Shown here: in pieces, positions 1 through 9,400 of the stretch
Position numbering within the stretch: the stretch's first letter is position 1
How the letters are laid out: the number at the start of each line of letters is the position of its first letter
Assembly (NCBI RefSeq): GCF_900625105.1
Contig: NZ_UYYD01000002.1
Location: 434,001 to 498,000, forward strand
DNA: 64,000 nucleotides
Origin: Agathobaculum sp. Marseille-P7918
GTDB lineage: Bacteria > Bacillota > Clostridia > Oscillospirales > Butyricicoccaceae
Direction of reading: 5' to 3'
Program-made: the position numbers and the translations under genes
The notes under the pieces: model-generated
Databases searched by the model: none
Seen by the model: the letters and a program-made list of their open reading frames with translations, nothing else
Told to the model about the DNA's origin: nothing

Positions 1-1
1 G

Positions 2-418
2 ACCACCCTTTCCGATCAGGTCAACTCCCTGACGCAGGAAAACCAGACCCTGCTGTCCGGGCTGACCGATGCGCTGCCCGATCCGACTACCGCGCAGACC
101 GACAGCCTGCCCGACCTGATCCCGCAGCTGACCGAGGGTGTGTACGTTGTGCACAGCACGGGTTCGCAGTACCAGTACCTCAGCATCCCGGCAGGGTATT
201 TGCAGGATAAGCTCGCCGCGTACCGCGACGACGCCGCAGGCTACACCGTAGTCGAGGGCGACGCGCCCACCTGCACCTATTGGGTGCTGTTCTCCGACCG
301 GGTGATCGGCCTGGCCGAGGGCGATCAGGGCTTTGTCAGCATGGACCGCGCCGCCACCGGCAGCGCAACGACCGTGCCGAGCGGCATGTATGCCTTTGTG
401 GCAAGCTTTTTTGCCTGA
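2..418 (+). CDS. C-terminal part of an unrecognised protein (5' end outside window)
   Basis: An open frame runs from the window edge to TGA at 416-418, giving about 138 residues. The first 25 or so visible residues (DQVNSLTQENQTLLSGL) look like the end of a coiled coil. They are followed by a Pro/Thr/Asp-rich linker and a compact C-terminal part rich in Tyr, Gly and Ala. I do not recognise the family. The repeated Leu/Asp-rich linker could suit a phage-tail-like or surface protein, but that is a guess. The start and any signal peptide lie upstream of the window. Confidence 0.6.
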   Translation, partial: TTLSDQVNSLTQENQTLLSGLTDALPDPTTAQTDSLPDLIPQLTEGVYVVHSTGSQYQYLSIPAGYLQDKLAAYRDDAAGYTVVEGDAPTCTYWVLFSDRVIGLAEGDQGFVSMDRAATGSATTVPSGMYAFVASFFA

Positions 419-445
419 CAAATTCAAAAAAACGCGCGGCAGGGC

Positions 446-475
446 TTGACAGAGTCCTGCCGCTTGTGTTATGCT
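446..475 (+). promoter_or_regulatory. Probable rplU promoter
   Basis: TTGACA at 446-451 is followed after 18 nt by TATGCT at 470-475. The site lies about 100 nt upstream of rplU. The intervening leader (about 480-575) could carry an autoregulatory ribosomal-protein leader, but I could not recognise a known L21 leader in it. A G+C-rich inverted repeat (gcggcaggg...cctgccgc) overlaps the promoter and may end the preceding gene. Confidence 0.55.
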
Positions 476-575
476 ACTAAAAGCCGCATTGTGCATTGGC
501 TCTTGTTAAGTGCGCCCGATTCCCGGTCGCCGCCGTGCCAAGCGTGACTCTACAACGAAAGAGAGGGAAAACCAC

Positions 576-887
576 ATGTATGCCATTTTGAAAACTGGCG
601 GCAAGCAGTACAAGGTATCTGAGGGCGACGTGATCTACGTTGAGAAGCTCGGCGTGGAGGACGGCGCGACCGTTACGTTTGACGAGGTTCTGGCCGTAGG
701 CGAGGGCGACGCGCTCACCGTTGGCGCTCCGTATGTTTCCGGCGCCGCTGTAACCGGCACGGTTGAAAAGACCGGCAAGGGCAAGAAGATCAACATCTTC
801 AAGATGAAGCCCAAGAAGGGTTACCGCAAGCGTCAGGGTCATCGCCAGCCGTACACCAAGGTGACCATCGCGTCCATCAAGGCGTAA
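576..887 (+). CDS. rplU: 50S ribosomal protein L21
   Basis: 103 residues beginning [14 protein letters not shown], the typical L21 N-terminus, and ending in the basic [14 protein letters not shown] segment that contacts 23S rRNA. The ATG at 576 is chosen over an upstream in-frame start because GAGAGGG precedes it at good spacing and L21 proteins begin here. It is first in the conserved Firmicutes cluster rplU-prp-rpmA. The stop is 4 nt before the next start, so the three genes are probably co-transcribed. Confidence 0.97.
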   Translation: MYAILKTGGKQYKVSEGDVIYVEKLGVEDGATVTFDEVLAVGEGDALTVGAPYVSGAAVTGTVEKTGKGKKINIFKMKPKKGYRKRQGHRQPYTKVTIASIKA

Positions 888-891
888 GGCA

Positions 892-1227
892 GTGACCAAA
901 GTCACTTTTTCGTCGCGGGGAGGCAAGCTCCTTTCGGTGGACATCCTCGGTCACGCGGGATACGCGGACGAGGGCGAAGACATCGTTTGCGCGGCGATTT
1001 CCAGCGCGGTCATGCTGACGACAGTATTGCTTGACGACATCCAACATGTCCCAGCCGATACTATTTCGCAGGATGAAGATACTCGCATTCGTATCACATT
1101 GCAAGAAAGCGGTGTGGAGCGCGGACAAGATGCGTTGCGTGCGTTGAAGCTGTATCTTTCCGTACTGGAACAGAATTATTCGGAATTTTTGAGCGTAATG
1201 GAGGTGCACACAGATGCTGAAGATTAG
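892..1227 (+). CDS. prp: Ribosomal-processing cysteine protease Prp
   Basis: 111 residues, GTG start, between rplU and rpmA as in other Firmicutes. Prp (YsxB family) removes the N-terminal extension of L27. The expected catalytic pair is visible: His21 in GHAGY and Cys33 in DIVCAAIS. The gene overlaps the start of rpmA by 14 nt, which suggests translational coupling of protease and substrate. The extended L27 encoded next is the matching substrate, so the assignment rests on sequence, position and substrate together. Confidence 0.93.
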   Translation: MTKVTFSSRGGKLLSVDILGHAGYADEGEDIVCAAISSAVMLTTVLLDDIQHVPADTISQDEDTRIRITLQESGVERGQDALRALKLYLSVLEQNYSEFLSVMEVHTDAED

Positions 1228-1492
1228 CTTACAGTTTTTCGCTCATAAAAAGGGCGTAGGTTCGACCAAGAACGGCCGTGACTCCGAGGCAAAGCGCCTT
1301 GGCGTTAAGCGCGCGGACGGCCAGACCGTTCCGGCGGGCAACATCCTCGTCCGTCAGCGCGGCACGAAGATCCATCCGGGTCTGAACGTAGGCCGCGGCA
1401 AGGACGACACTCTGTTTGCAAAGGTTGAGGGCGTTGTTCGTTTCGAGCGCCTGGGCAAGGACCGCAAGCAGGTTTCCGTTTACCCGCAGTAA
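1214..1492 (+). CDS. rpmA: 50S ribosomal protein L27 (N-terminally extended precursor)
   Basis: 92 residues. It starts [18 protein letters not shown], meaning the mature L27 start (AHKKG) is preceded by a nine-residue extension ending in FF. This is the Prp-cleaved type known from Firmicutes. The Gly/Lys/Arg-rich body ([17 protein letters not shown]) is classic L27, which reaches toward the peptidyl-transferase centre. The start lies inside the end of prp. A strong terminator follows. Confidence 0.97.
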   Translation: MLKISLQFFAHKKGVGSTKNGRDSEAKRLGVKRADGQTVPAGNILVRQRGTKIHPGLNVGRGKDDTLFAKVEGVVRFERLGKDRKQVSVYPQ

Positions 1493-1506
1493 ACCAATAA
1501 GTATGA

Positions 1507-1540
1507 CAAAATCCCAGACGGTTGTCTGGGATTTTGTTTT
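1507..1540 (+). terminator. Terminator of the rplU-prp-rpmA operon
   Basis: The inverted repeat AATCCCAGA...TCTGGGATT is followed by a T-rich run just downstream of rpmA. Confidence 0.85.
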
Positions 1541-1569
1541 AACACGCATACGAAAGGAGGGCTTTCCCC

Positions 1570-2844
1570 TTGTTTATTGATATTGCCAAGATCAAGATCG
1601 TTTCCGGTAAGGGCGGCGACGGCAAGGTCGGTTTCCACCGCGAGAAGTATATCGCTTCCGGCGGCCCGGACGGCGGCGACGGCGGCCGCGGCGGCTCGGT
1701 CATCTTCAAGGTGGACGACAATCTGTCCACCCTGCTGGATTTCCGCTACAAGAAGAAATACGTCGCCGGCGCGGGCGAGAACGGCGGCAGCAAGCGCTGC
1801 AAGGGCAAGGACGGCGCGGACCTGATCATCCGCGTGCCGCGCGGCACGATCATCCGCGACCAAAAGACCGGACAGGTCATCAAGGACCTGTCGGACGACG
1901 AGCCGTTCGTCGCGGCCAAGGGCGGCAACGGCGGCTGGGGCAACACGCATTTCGCCACCCCGACCCGTCAGGCGCCGCGCTTTGCCAAGCCCGGCCAGCC
2001 GGGCGTCGAGCGCGACATCATCCTCGAGCTCAAACTGCTCGCGGACGTCGGTCTGGTCGGCTTCCCGAACGTCGGCAAATCGACGCTTTTGAGCATGGTA
2101 TCCGCGGCGCGGCCCAAGATCGCCAACTACCATTTCACCACCCTCGTGCCCAATCTGGGCGTGGTGTCGGTCGGCGAGGAGCAGAGTTTCGTCATGGCCG
2201 ACATTCCCGGCATCATCGAGGGCGCGGCCGAAGGCGCGGGTCTGGGGCACGACTTTTTGCGCCACATCGACCGCTGCCGCCTGCTGCTGCATCTGGTGGA
2301 TGCAGCGGGCAGCGAAGGCCGCGACCCGCTCGACGACATCGAGAAAATCAACGCCGAGCTTGCCGGTTACAGCGAGTTTCTGGCGGCGCGTCCGCAGATC
2401 ATCGTCGCCAACAAGGTCGATCTGCTGGGCGACGACCGCGAGCCGGTCGAAAAGCTCAAAAAATACGCGGAAGAGCACGGCTTTTTGTTCGCCGAGCTGT
2501 CCGCCGCCACCAACCAGGGCGTGGCCGAGCTGATGAAGCTGACCTGGCACGAGCTGCAGCAGCTGCCGCCCGTGTTCACCTATGAGCCGGAGTTCGTCGA
2601 AACGCCCGAGGACACCACGGGCGAGCGCGACTGGACGGTCGAAAAGGTGGACGATTACTATGTTGTTTCGGGCGCATGGGTGGACAAGATCATGGGCTCG
2701 GTCAACGTGGACGACTACGAGTCCCGCCAGTATATGGACCGCATGCTCAAGAGCGCGGGCGTATACGACAAGCTCGAGCAGATGGGCGTGCAGGAAGGCG
2801 ACTTCGTCGTCATCGGCGACCTCGAATTCGAATACGTTTATTGA
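1570..2844 (+). CDS. obgE: Obg-family ribosome-associated GTPase
   Basis: 424 residues with a TTG start (MFIDIAKIKI) placed after a perfect AAAGGAGG. Three parts are visible. The N-terminal glycine-rich Obg fold covers about residues 1-160 (GGDGGRGG). The G domain follows, with P-loop GFPNVGKST, switch/G3 ADIPG and G4 NKVD. The C-terminal OCT domain ends VVIGDLEFEYVY. Obg proteins act in 50S maturation and stress or growth control. Position after rpmA is the usual Firmicutes arrangement, though a terminator separates them here. Confidence 0.96.
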   Translation: MFIDIAKIKIVSGKGGDGKVGFHREKYIASGGPDGGDGGRGGSVIFKVDDNLSTLLDFRYKKKYVAGAGENGGSKRCKGKDGADLIIRVPRGTIIRDQKTGQVIKDLSDDEPFVAAKGGNGGWGNTHFATPTRQAPRFAKPGQPGVERDIILELKLLADVGLVGFPNVGKSTLLSMVSAARPKIANYHFTTLVPNLGVVSVGEEQSFVMADIPGIIEGAAEGAGLGHDFLRHIDRCRLLLHLVDAAGSEGRDPLDDIEKINAELAGYSEFLAARPQIIVANKVDLLGDDREPVEKLKKYAEEHGFLFAELSAATNQGVAELMKLTWHELQQLPPVFTYEPEFVETPEDTTGERDWTVEKVDDYYVVSGAWVDKIMGSVNVDDYESRQYMDRMLKSAGVYDKLEQMGVQEGDFVVIGDLEFEYVY

Positions 2845-2899
2845 TCTTGCGCCTGCTGCACGGGTTGCAACAGGTTGTGCAAAAACCGGCAGCGGAAAA

Positions 2900-2917
2900 T
2901 TGTTAAATTTTCTACAA
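2900..2917 (+). promoter_or_regulatory. Candidate Rex (redox repressor) operator upstream of the hydrogenase
   Basis: The 18-mer TTGTTAAATTTTCTACAA matches the Rex consensus (TTGTTAA, 4-nt spacer, TTAACAA) at 12 of 14 specified positions. A possible promoter, TTTACA at 2926-2931 and TATCCT at 2949-2954 with a 17-nt spacer, lies directly downstream. Rex-type control of hydrogenases by NADH/NAD+ is established in clostridia; its action here is inferred. Confidence 0.55.
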
Positions 2918-3045
2918 TTTATGTCTTTACAAGATTCCCACTTTGCGGTATCCTGATAATAGGTATGGATATGTCCTGTTTCAGGGCAGAGTACCGCCCT
3001 GCATCCAAATAAAACGACTTGAATACAAGGGGGATTTTTATAATC

Positions 3046-4569
3046 ATGAGAGGCGTAGAGACCCGCATTCAGGAGATCCGGCGTCGTATTTTCCGCGAGG
3101 TAGCCCGCATGGCTTACCATACGGAGTGGCCGACCGATCGGCGAATCGAAGCGCTCCCGTATGAGATCATTCCGGGCGAAGTCGGCAATTTCCGCAACGA
3201 CATCTTCCTCGAGCGCGCCATCGTCGGCGAGCGCCTGCGTCTGGCAATGGGCCTGCCCTGCCGCAACGCAGCGCAGCATTCGCCGGTGTCGGACAACATC
3301 GAGGCAGCTACCCGTGAAGAAACCTACTACACGCCGCCGCTGGTCAACATCATCAAGTTCGCCTGCAACGCGTGCAAGGAAAACGAAATTATGGTCACCG
3401 ACGGCTGCCAGGGCTGTCTGGCGCATCCGTGCGTCGAGGTCTGCCCCAAGGGCGCCATCACGCTCGACCGCTATAACGGCCGTTCGCACATCGATCAGGA
3501 AAAGTGCATCAAGTGCGGCCGCTGCGTGGATGTCTGCTCGTACAAGGCGATCATCCATCAGGTGCGCCCGTGCGCCGCGGCCTGCGGCGTGGACGCGATC
3601 CACAGCGACAAGAACGGCAAGGCCGATATCGACTATGAAAAGTGCGTCTCCTGCGGCATGTGCCTGGTCAACTGCCCGTTCGGCGCGATCGCGGACAAGT
3701 CCCAGATCTTCCAGGTGATCCGCGCGATCCAGGCAGGCGAGCGCGTATACGCCGCCGTGGCGCCCGCATTTGTCGGTCAGTTCGGCCCCAAGGTCACCCC
3801 GGGCAAGCTGCGTGCTGCGATGAAGCAGCTGGGCTTTGCCGATATTCTGGAAGTCGCGATCGGCGCGGACCTGTGCGCGGCACAGGAAGCCGAGGACTTT
3901 GTCAAGGAAGTCCCGGAAAAGCTGCCGTATATGGGCACTTCGTGCTGCCCGGCATGGTCCGTGATGGCCAAGAAGATGTTCCCCGATCAGGCGGACTGCA
4001 TCTCGATGGCGCTGACCCCGATGACGCTGACCGCGCGCCTGATCAAGCACCATCATCCGGACGCCAAGGTCGCCTTCATCGGCCCCTGCGCGGCCAAGAA
4101 GCTGGAAGCCATGCGCAAGGACGTCCGCAGTGAAGTGGACTTCGTGCTGACGTTTGAAGAGATGACCGGTATTTTCGACGCACGCCATGTCGATCTCGAG
4201 TCCCTGCCCGAAGATCCGCACGGCGTCAACGACGCGTCCACCGACGGCCGTAACTTTGCGGTGTCCGGCGGCGTGGCGCAGGCGGTCGTCAATGTCATCA
4301 AGGAGAAATACCCCGACCGCGAAATCAACGTGGTCAACGCCGAGGGTCTGCGCGAGTGCCGCAAGATGCTGCAGGCGGCCAAGGCCGGCAAGTACAACGG
4401 CTATCTGCTCGAAGGCATGGCCTGCCCGGGCGGCTGTGTCGCCGGCGCGGGCACAATGCAGGCGATCAAGAAGTCGGCAGCCGTGGTCGGCTTGTACGCC
4501 AAGCAGGCCGAGCACAAGACCGCAACCGGCACCGAATACGTCAAGGAGCTGGACAAGCTGGTCGATTGA
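3046..4569 (+). CDS. Monomeric [FeFe] hydrogenase, group B-like
   Basis: About 507 residues. All three H-cluster motifs are present: L1 TSCCPAW, L2 IGPCAAKKLE and L3 EGMACPGGCVAG. The N-terminal half carries several [4Fe-4S] ligand sets, including the CVEVCP, CIKCGRCVDVC and CVSCGMCLVNCP ferredoxin motifs. It probably couples oxidation of reduced ferredoxin to H2 evolution, or has a sensory role; group B enzymes are poorly characterised. The L2 motif has Gly where classical group A enzymes have Met, which favours group B. ATG 3046 is preferred over TTG 3019 because AAGGGGG lies between them. It stands alone, with a Rex-like operator upstream. Confidence 0.9.
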   Translation: MRGVETRIQEIRRRIFREVARMAYHTEWPTDRRIEALPYEIIPGEVGNFRNDIFLERAIVGERLRLAMGLPCRNAAQHSPVSDNIEAATREETYYTPPLVNIIKFACNACKENEIMVTDGCQGCLAHPCVEVCPKGAITLDRYNGRSHIDQEKCIKCGRCVDVCSYKAIIHQVRPCAAACGVDAIHSDKNGKADIDYEKCVSCGMCLVNCPFGAIADKSQIFQVIRAIQAGERVYAAVAPAFVGQFGPKVTPGKLRAAMKQLGFADILEVAIGADLCAAQEAEDFVKEVPEKLPYMGTSCCPAWSVMAKKMFPDQADCISMALTPMTLTARLIKHHHPDAKVAFIGPCAAKKLEAMRKDVRSEVDFVLTFEEMTGIFDARHVDLESLPEDPHGVNDASTDGRNFAVSGGVAQAVVNVIKEKYPDREINVVNAEGLRECRKMLQAAKAGKYNGYLLEGMACPGGCVAGAGTMQAIKKSAAVVGLYAKQAEHKTATGTEYVKELDKLVD

Positions 4570-4584
4570 TCCGAACGCAAATCA

Positions 4585-4616
4585 AAAAGAACCGCCTTTG
4601 GGCGGTTCTTTTTTTG
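4585..4616 (+). terminator. Terminator of the hydrogenase gene
   Basis: AGAACCGCC TTTG GGCGGTTCT followed by a long T run, 16 nt after the stop codon. Confidence 0.9.
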
Positions 4617-4658
4617 CGCCTTGCGCCGCATCGGCGCGCCATCCGCCTCGCAAAAGCC

Positions 4659-4691
4659 AAAAAAACGGACGCAAATGCGTCCGTTTTTTTG
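4659..4691 (-). terminator. Terminator of cysS
   Basis: ACGGACGC AAAT GCGTCCGT flanked by A and T runs on both sides. It can end minus-strand transcripts from cysS and also any plus-strand readthrough. Confidence 0.85.
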
Positions 4692-4700
4692 CTTTTCGGG

Positions 4701-6116
4701 TTAAGCGCGGCTCCACTGGGTGCCCTGACGGGTGTCCTTGATCGTGACGCCCATCGCGGCCAGCTCGTCGCGGATGCGGTCGGCTTCCGCGAAGTTCTTC
4801 TCCTTCTTGGCCGCCGCGCGCTGCGCGATCAGCGCTTCGATCTTCTCGGCATCCGGGTCAACCGCATCGTCGCGCTTCTGCACGAGGTTGAGAACGCCGG
4901 TCAGCTCCATAAACAGGTCGTGCGCCGCGGTCAGGAATGCCTTTGTCGCGTCCTGATGCGCGCCCATCCACGCGTTGATCTCGCGCGTCAGCTCGAAGAT
5001 CGCGGACAGTGCGTCCGCGGTGTTCAGATCGTCGTCCATCGCGTCGATGAACTTCTGCTTGTACGCCGCCAGCGCTTCCATCTTGGCTGCCTCTTCCGCG
5101 GTCATCGCGTCGCCTTCGGCCTTGTCGATGCGGAACTCCATGTTGTTCCGCGCTTCGTACAGGCGCGCGAGCGACGCCTTGTTCATCTCAAGGCTCTCCG
5201 CCGAATAGTTGAGCGGCGTGCGGTAATGCGCGGACAGCATGAACATGCGGATGGTCTCATAGCCGAACTGCTTTGCCGCGTCGCGCACCATGAAGAAATT
5301 GCCCTTGGATTTGGACATTTTCTCGTTGTCGATGGTCAAAAAGCCGTTGTGCAGCCAGTAATGCGCGAAGGCGCAGCCGTTGGCGCACTCGGACTGGGCG
5401 ATTTCGTTCTCGTGGTGCGGGAAAATGAGGTCCAAACCGCCGGAGTGGATGTCGATGGTCGGGCCGAGGTACTTGTTGACCATCGCGGAGCACTCGATGT
5501 GCCAGCCCGGACGGCCCTTCGAGCCCCACGGCGTATCCCACGCGGGTTCGCCCGGCTTTGCTGCCTTCCAAACCGCGAAGTCCATCGGGTCCTCTTTCTG
5601 CTCGCCCACGCTGATGCGCGCGCCCGCCTGCAATTCCTCCATCGGCTGGTGGCACAGCTTGCCGTAATCCGGGTCGGACTTGGTGCGGAAGTATACGTCA
5701 CCGTTGGGTGCGAGATAGGCATGGCCATTGTCGAGCAGCTTCTGCACGATGTCGATGATCGCGTCCATGGTCTCGGTCGCGCGGGGATGCACGGTCGCCT
5801 TGCCAATGCCGAGGCCCTCGGCGTCCGTGTAATACTCCTTGATATAGCGGTCGGCGATGACGTTGAAGTCCACGCCCTCTTCATTGGCTTTGTTGATGAC
5901 CTTATCGTCGATATCGGTGAAGTTCTGGACGAATTTCACCTTGTAGCCGCGGTACTCAAAGTAGCGGCGCAGCAGGTCGAACACGATGAACGGGCGCGCG
6001 TTGCCGACGTGGAAATAGTTATACACGGTCGGGCCGCAGGAATACATTTTGACCTCGCCCGGGGTGATCGGAACGAACTCCTCCTTCTGGCGGGTCAGGG
6101 TGTTGTACAGTTTCAT
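4701..6116 (-). CDS. cysS: Cysteinyl-tRNA synthetase
   Basis: 471 residues, full length. Class I signatures are present: the HIGH-type HVGN motif in NYFHVGNARPF and the KMSKS loop in KMSKSKGNFF. Zn-site residues characteristic of CysRS are also visible (MYSCGPTVYNY near the N-terminus, GWHIECSAM mid-protein). It charges tRNA-Cys in the cytoplasm. A Cys T-box leader and a dedicated promoter lie upstream, so expression is expected to rise when tRNA-Cys is uncharged. Confidence 0.97.
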   Translation of the reverse strand: MKLYNTLTRQKEEFVPITPGEVKMYSCGPTVYNYFHVGNARPFIVFDLLRRYFEYRGYKVKFVQNFTDIDDKVINKANEEGVDFNVIADRYIKEYYTDAEGLGIGKATVHPRATETMDAIIDIVQKLLDNGHAYLAPNGDVYFRTKSDPDYGKLCHQPMEELQAGARISVGEQKEDPMDFAVWKAAKPGEPAWDTPWGSKGRPGWHIECSAMVNKYLGPTIDIHSGGLDLIFPHHENEIAQSECANGCAFAHYWLHNGFLTIDNEKMSKSKGNFFMVRDAAKQFGYETIRMFMLSAHYRTPLNYSAESLEMNKASLARLYEARNNMEFRIDKAEGDAMTAEEAAKMEALAAYKQKFIDAMDDDLNTADALSAIFELTREINAWMGAHQDATKAFLTAAHDLFMELTGVLNLVQKRDDAVDPDAEKIEALIAQRAAAKKEKNFAEADRIRDELAAMGVTIKDTRQGTQWSRA

Positions 6117-6144
6117 ATGACACTCTCCTTATCGGGATGATTTT

Positions 6145-6375
6145 ACAAAAATACAGCCGCCTCTTTGGTCAAAGAGGCGGCGTTTCGTCGCGGTTCCACT
6201 CCTGTTTGTCACTCGGATGCAGGGTAACGGGTGCGTCCCGCGGGGCGTTTGACCCCGATGCTCGACGGGCGCACTTCGCCGCGCAGCGCGCAAAGCCCTT
6301 GCAGCCGAGGGGCTTCTCTCTTGGGCGCGCCTGAAAAACGGTTACTTTTCCCGCGTCTTTGCATACGTTTCATTA
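6145..6375 (-). promoter_or_regulatory. T-box leader (Cys specifier) controlling cysS
   Basis: Read on the minus strand, the leader contains an AGTA element in gggaaaagtaac, an AGAGAG motif, a GGCTGCAAGG stretch and then gaagTGCgccc, where TGC can be the cysteine specifier. The T-box core tggaaccgcg (6189-6198) and an intrinsic terminator (inverted repeat 6156-6181 plus a T run) follow just before cysS. Order and spacing match T-box riboswitches. The specifier assignment is inferred from the target gene and local motif. Confidence 0.85.
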
Positions 6376-6385
6376 TTACAGTGCC

Positions 6386-6414
6386 AGTATAGCAATCTTT
6401 CCGATAAAAGTCAA
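6386..6414 (-). promoter_or_regulatory. Promoter of the T-box/cysS transcript
   Basis: On the minus strand, TTGACT (6409-6414) and TATACT (6386-6391) are separated by 17 nt. The -35 hexamer overlaps the last codons of mfd. Confidence 0.75.
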
Positions 6415-9400
6415 GCGGCGGTGCCGGCGTACTTGGCAACCAGCGTTTCCGCCATCGAAAGCGGCGCTTCGCCCTTATTGAGCCGCAGCGACAGATAGGG
6501 CGTCGAGCCCGCGTTGAGCAGCAGCCGTCCGCGGAACTCCGCGTCGCCGCACAGGGCGGACAGGCGCGCAAAGTCGGTTTCCGCAAAGGTAAGCAGCAGG
6601 CGGCCGTCCTGCTCCTTGATCTCCGAGATGCCCTGCTCGCTCGCGCGGCTGCGCAGCAGCGCGATATCCAGCAGCGCGATTGCTTCCTTCGGTGGCTCGC
6701 CGAAGCGGTCGATCAGCTCGTCGAGCATGTCGCTCTTCTGCTCCTCGGTGCGGATGAGCGCGATGCGGCGATAGAGATCGACGCGCTGGCCCGCGTCCGG
6801 CACATAATCGGACGGCAGGTTGGCCGAAAGCAGCAGCTCGGCCGCGCAGTCCACGCGCGGCTTGGGAGTCTCGCCCTTTTCCTCCTGCACGGCCTCTTCG
6901 AGCAGCTTGAGGTACAGGTCGTAGCCGACGCTCATCATGTGGCCGGACTGCTCCGGGCCGAGGACGTTGCCCGCGCCGCGGATCTCGAGGTCGCGCATCG
7001 CGATCTTGAAGCCCGAGCCGAAGGCCGCGAACTCGCGGATGGCCGACAGGCGCTTTTGCGCGATCTCGGAAAGCGCCTTGCCGCGCCGATAACACAGGTA
7101 GGCGTAGGCGTGGCGGCTCGACCGGCCGACACGCCCGCGGATCTGGTGCAGCTGCGCAAGGCCCATGTTGTCTGCGTTCTCGATGATGAGCGTGTTCGCG
7201 TTCGGGATGTCGATGCCGGTCTCGATGATGGTCGTGCAGACCAGAATATCGGTCTCGCCGTCCGCCATCGCGTTCATCGCGGCGGCGATCTCCTTCTGCG
7301 TCATCTTGCCGTGCACGATGCCGATGCGCGCGTCCGGCAGCCGCTGCTGCAACAGATTTGCGCACCGCTCGATGGATTCCACGCGGTTGTGCAGGTAATA
7401 CACCTGCCCGCCACGCGCCAGTTCGCGCCGAATGGCGTCGAGCAGCACGCCGTCGTTCTGCTCGAGCACAAAGGTCTGCACCGGATGGCGGTCGAGCGGC
7501 GGTTCCTCGATCGAGGACATGTCCCGGATGCCGGACAGCGCCATGTTGAGTGTGCGCGGAATCGGGGTCGCGGACAGCGTCAGCACGTCCACCGTCTTGG
7601 AAAGCTCCTTGAGCGTCTCCTTGTGGCTGACGCCGAAGCGCTGCTCCTCGTCCACGACGAGCAGTCCCAAATCCTTGAACTTGATCTTTTTGTTAAACAG
7701 CTTGTGCGTACCGATCACAATATCGATCGAGCCGGCTTCCAGCTTTTTGAGCAGCTGGGTCTGTTCCGAGCCGGTTTTGTAGCGCGTGAGCAGCTCGATC
7801 GTAACCGGATGCCCCTGAAAGCGCTGCAAGGCGGTCAGATAATGCTGACGTGCCAGCACGGTGGTCGGCACGAGGATGGCCGCCTGTTTGCCCGCGAGCA
7901 CGCACTTCATCACCGCGCGCAGCGCGACCTCGGTTTTGCCGAAGCCGACGTCGCCGCACAACAGACGGTCCATCGGCCGGTCGGATTCCATGTCCATCTT
8001 GATCTCCGCGATGCAGCGCAGCTGGTCGTCGGTCTCCTCATAGGGGAAGGCTTCCTCAAACTCGCGCTGCCATGCGTCGTCTGGCGGGAAGGCAAAACCC
8101 TTCACTTTCGCGCGCTCAGCATACAGCTTGATGAGGCCTTCGGCCAGCTCCTTGGCCGCCGCCTTGGCGCGTGCCTTGGAGCGCGACCAGTCTGCGCCGC
8201 CAAGCTTGTTCAGGCGCACCTTTTCCGGTTCGCCGCCGCCGATATATTTGCTGATGAGGTCCAGACTGGTCGCGGGGACATACAGAAAATCCGTGCCCGC
8301 AAACGCGATCTTGATGAAATCGCGCTCCGCGCCGTCCACGGTCATGCGCTCCATGCCGACAAAGCGGCCGATGCCGTGGTGCTCGTGCACGACGAGGTCG
8401 CCCGGCGTCAGGTCGGTGTAGGACTTGACGCGGTCGCGATTGGACTTCTTGACCTGCGTCTTTTTGCGCCGCGCCAGCACCTGTCCCTCGGTGATAACCA
8501 CCAGACCGAGGTCGGGGTACTCGAAGCCCGCGGACAGCGTGCCCTCCATGACGCAGACCTGCCCGCCTTTGGGCAGCAGGTCGCTGACCGTCGCGGTCAG
8601 CCCGGCCTCGGTCAGCGCATCGCACATGTTGCGGCAGCGCAATTCACTGCCGCACAGCACGGCCACCGCGCGTCCCTGCTGCGTATAGCCGCGGATATCG
8701 GCCGCCGCCATATCCAGATTGCCGCCGTAGGCGTTCATCTGGTTGGCGACGAAATTCTCCAAATGCTGCGGCGCCAGCTCGGGAACGTTGTTGAGGAAAC
8801 TGTCCAGCCGCACAATCGTGCGCTTTGTCCCGCAGAGCGCGGCAAAGTCGAGCGCATAGCCGTCCAGCCCGGGCGCGATCTCGCCGCGCTCGAGCAGCGC
8901 GGTCACGTCGTCCGCGATGCGCGAGACAAAGTCGCGCGCGGCGTCGCGCAGGCGCGGCGTATCCTCGATGAGCACGATCGCGTTTTCCGGCAGGTAATCG
9001 AGCGCGGTCGCCATCTCCGGATACACCAGCGGCAGGTATTTGTCCGCCGCGGGCAGCGTTCCGGTCTCTTCCAGCCGCTCGGCGTCGCGCTCGATGTGCG
9101 AAGCGAGGTCGGCATGCTTCTTTTTGCGGGTGCTCAGCAGGCCGCGTACGGCCTTGGCCAGCCCCTTCGCGCCGCCCGGCGCAAGATGCGGCAGGGTTTC
9201 CATGCAAGGCAGGCAGCGCAGCGTGTCGGCGTTTTCCAGCCGCCGCTGGCTGCCGACGTCAAAGGTCGCGATCGAGTCGATCTCATCGTCCCAGAACTCC
9301 ACACGATACGGGTTCGCCGCCTGCGGCGGGAACACGTCCAGAATGCCGCCGCGCACCGAGAACTGTCCCATGCCCTCGACCTGCACACAGCGCTCATAGC

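Noticed and set aside
480-575. L21 leader riboswitch-like element before rplU
   Set aside because: A leader of suitable length exists but I could not identify the conserved elements with confidence.
1480-4515. Minus-strand ORF of about 1000 codons opposite obgE and the hydrogenase
   Set aside because: It lies antisense to two well-identified genes; long antisense frames arise from G+C-rich third positions. No domain in its translation.
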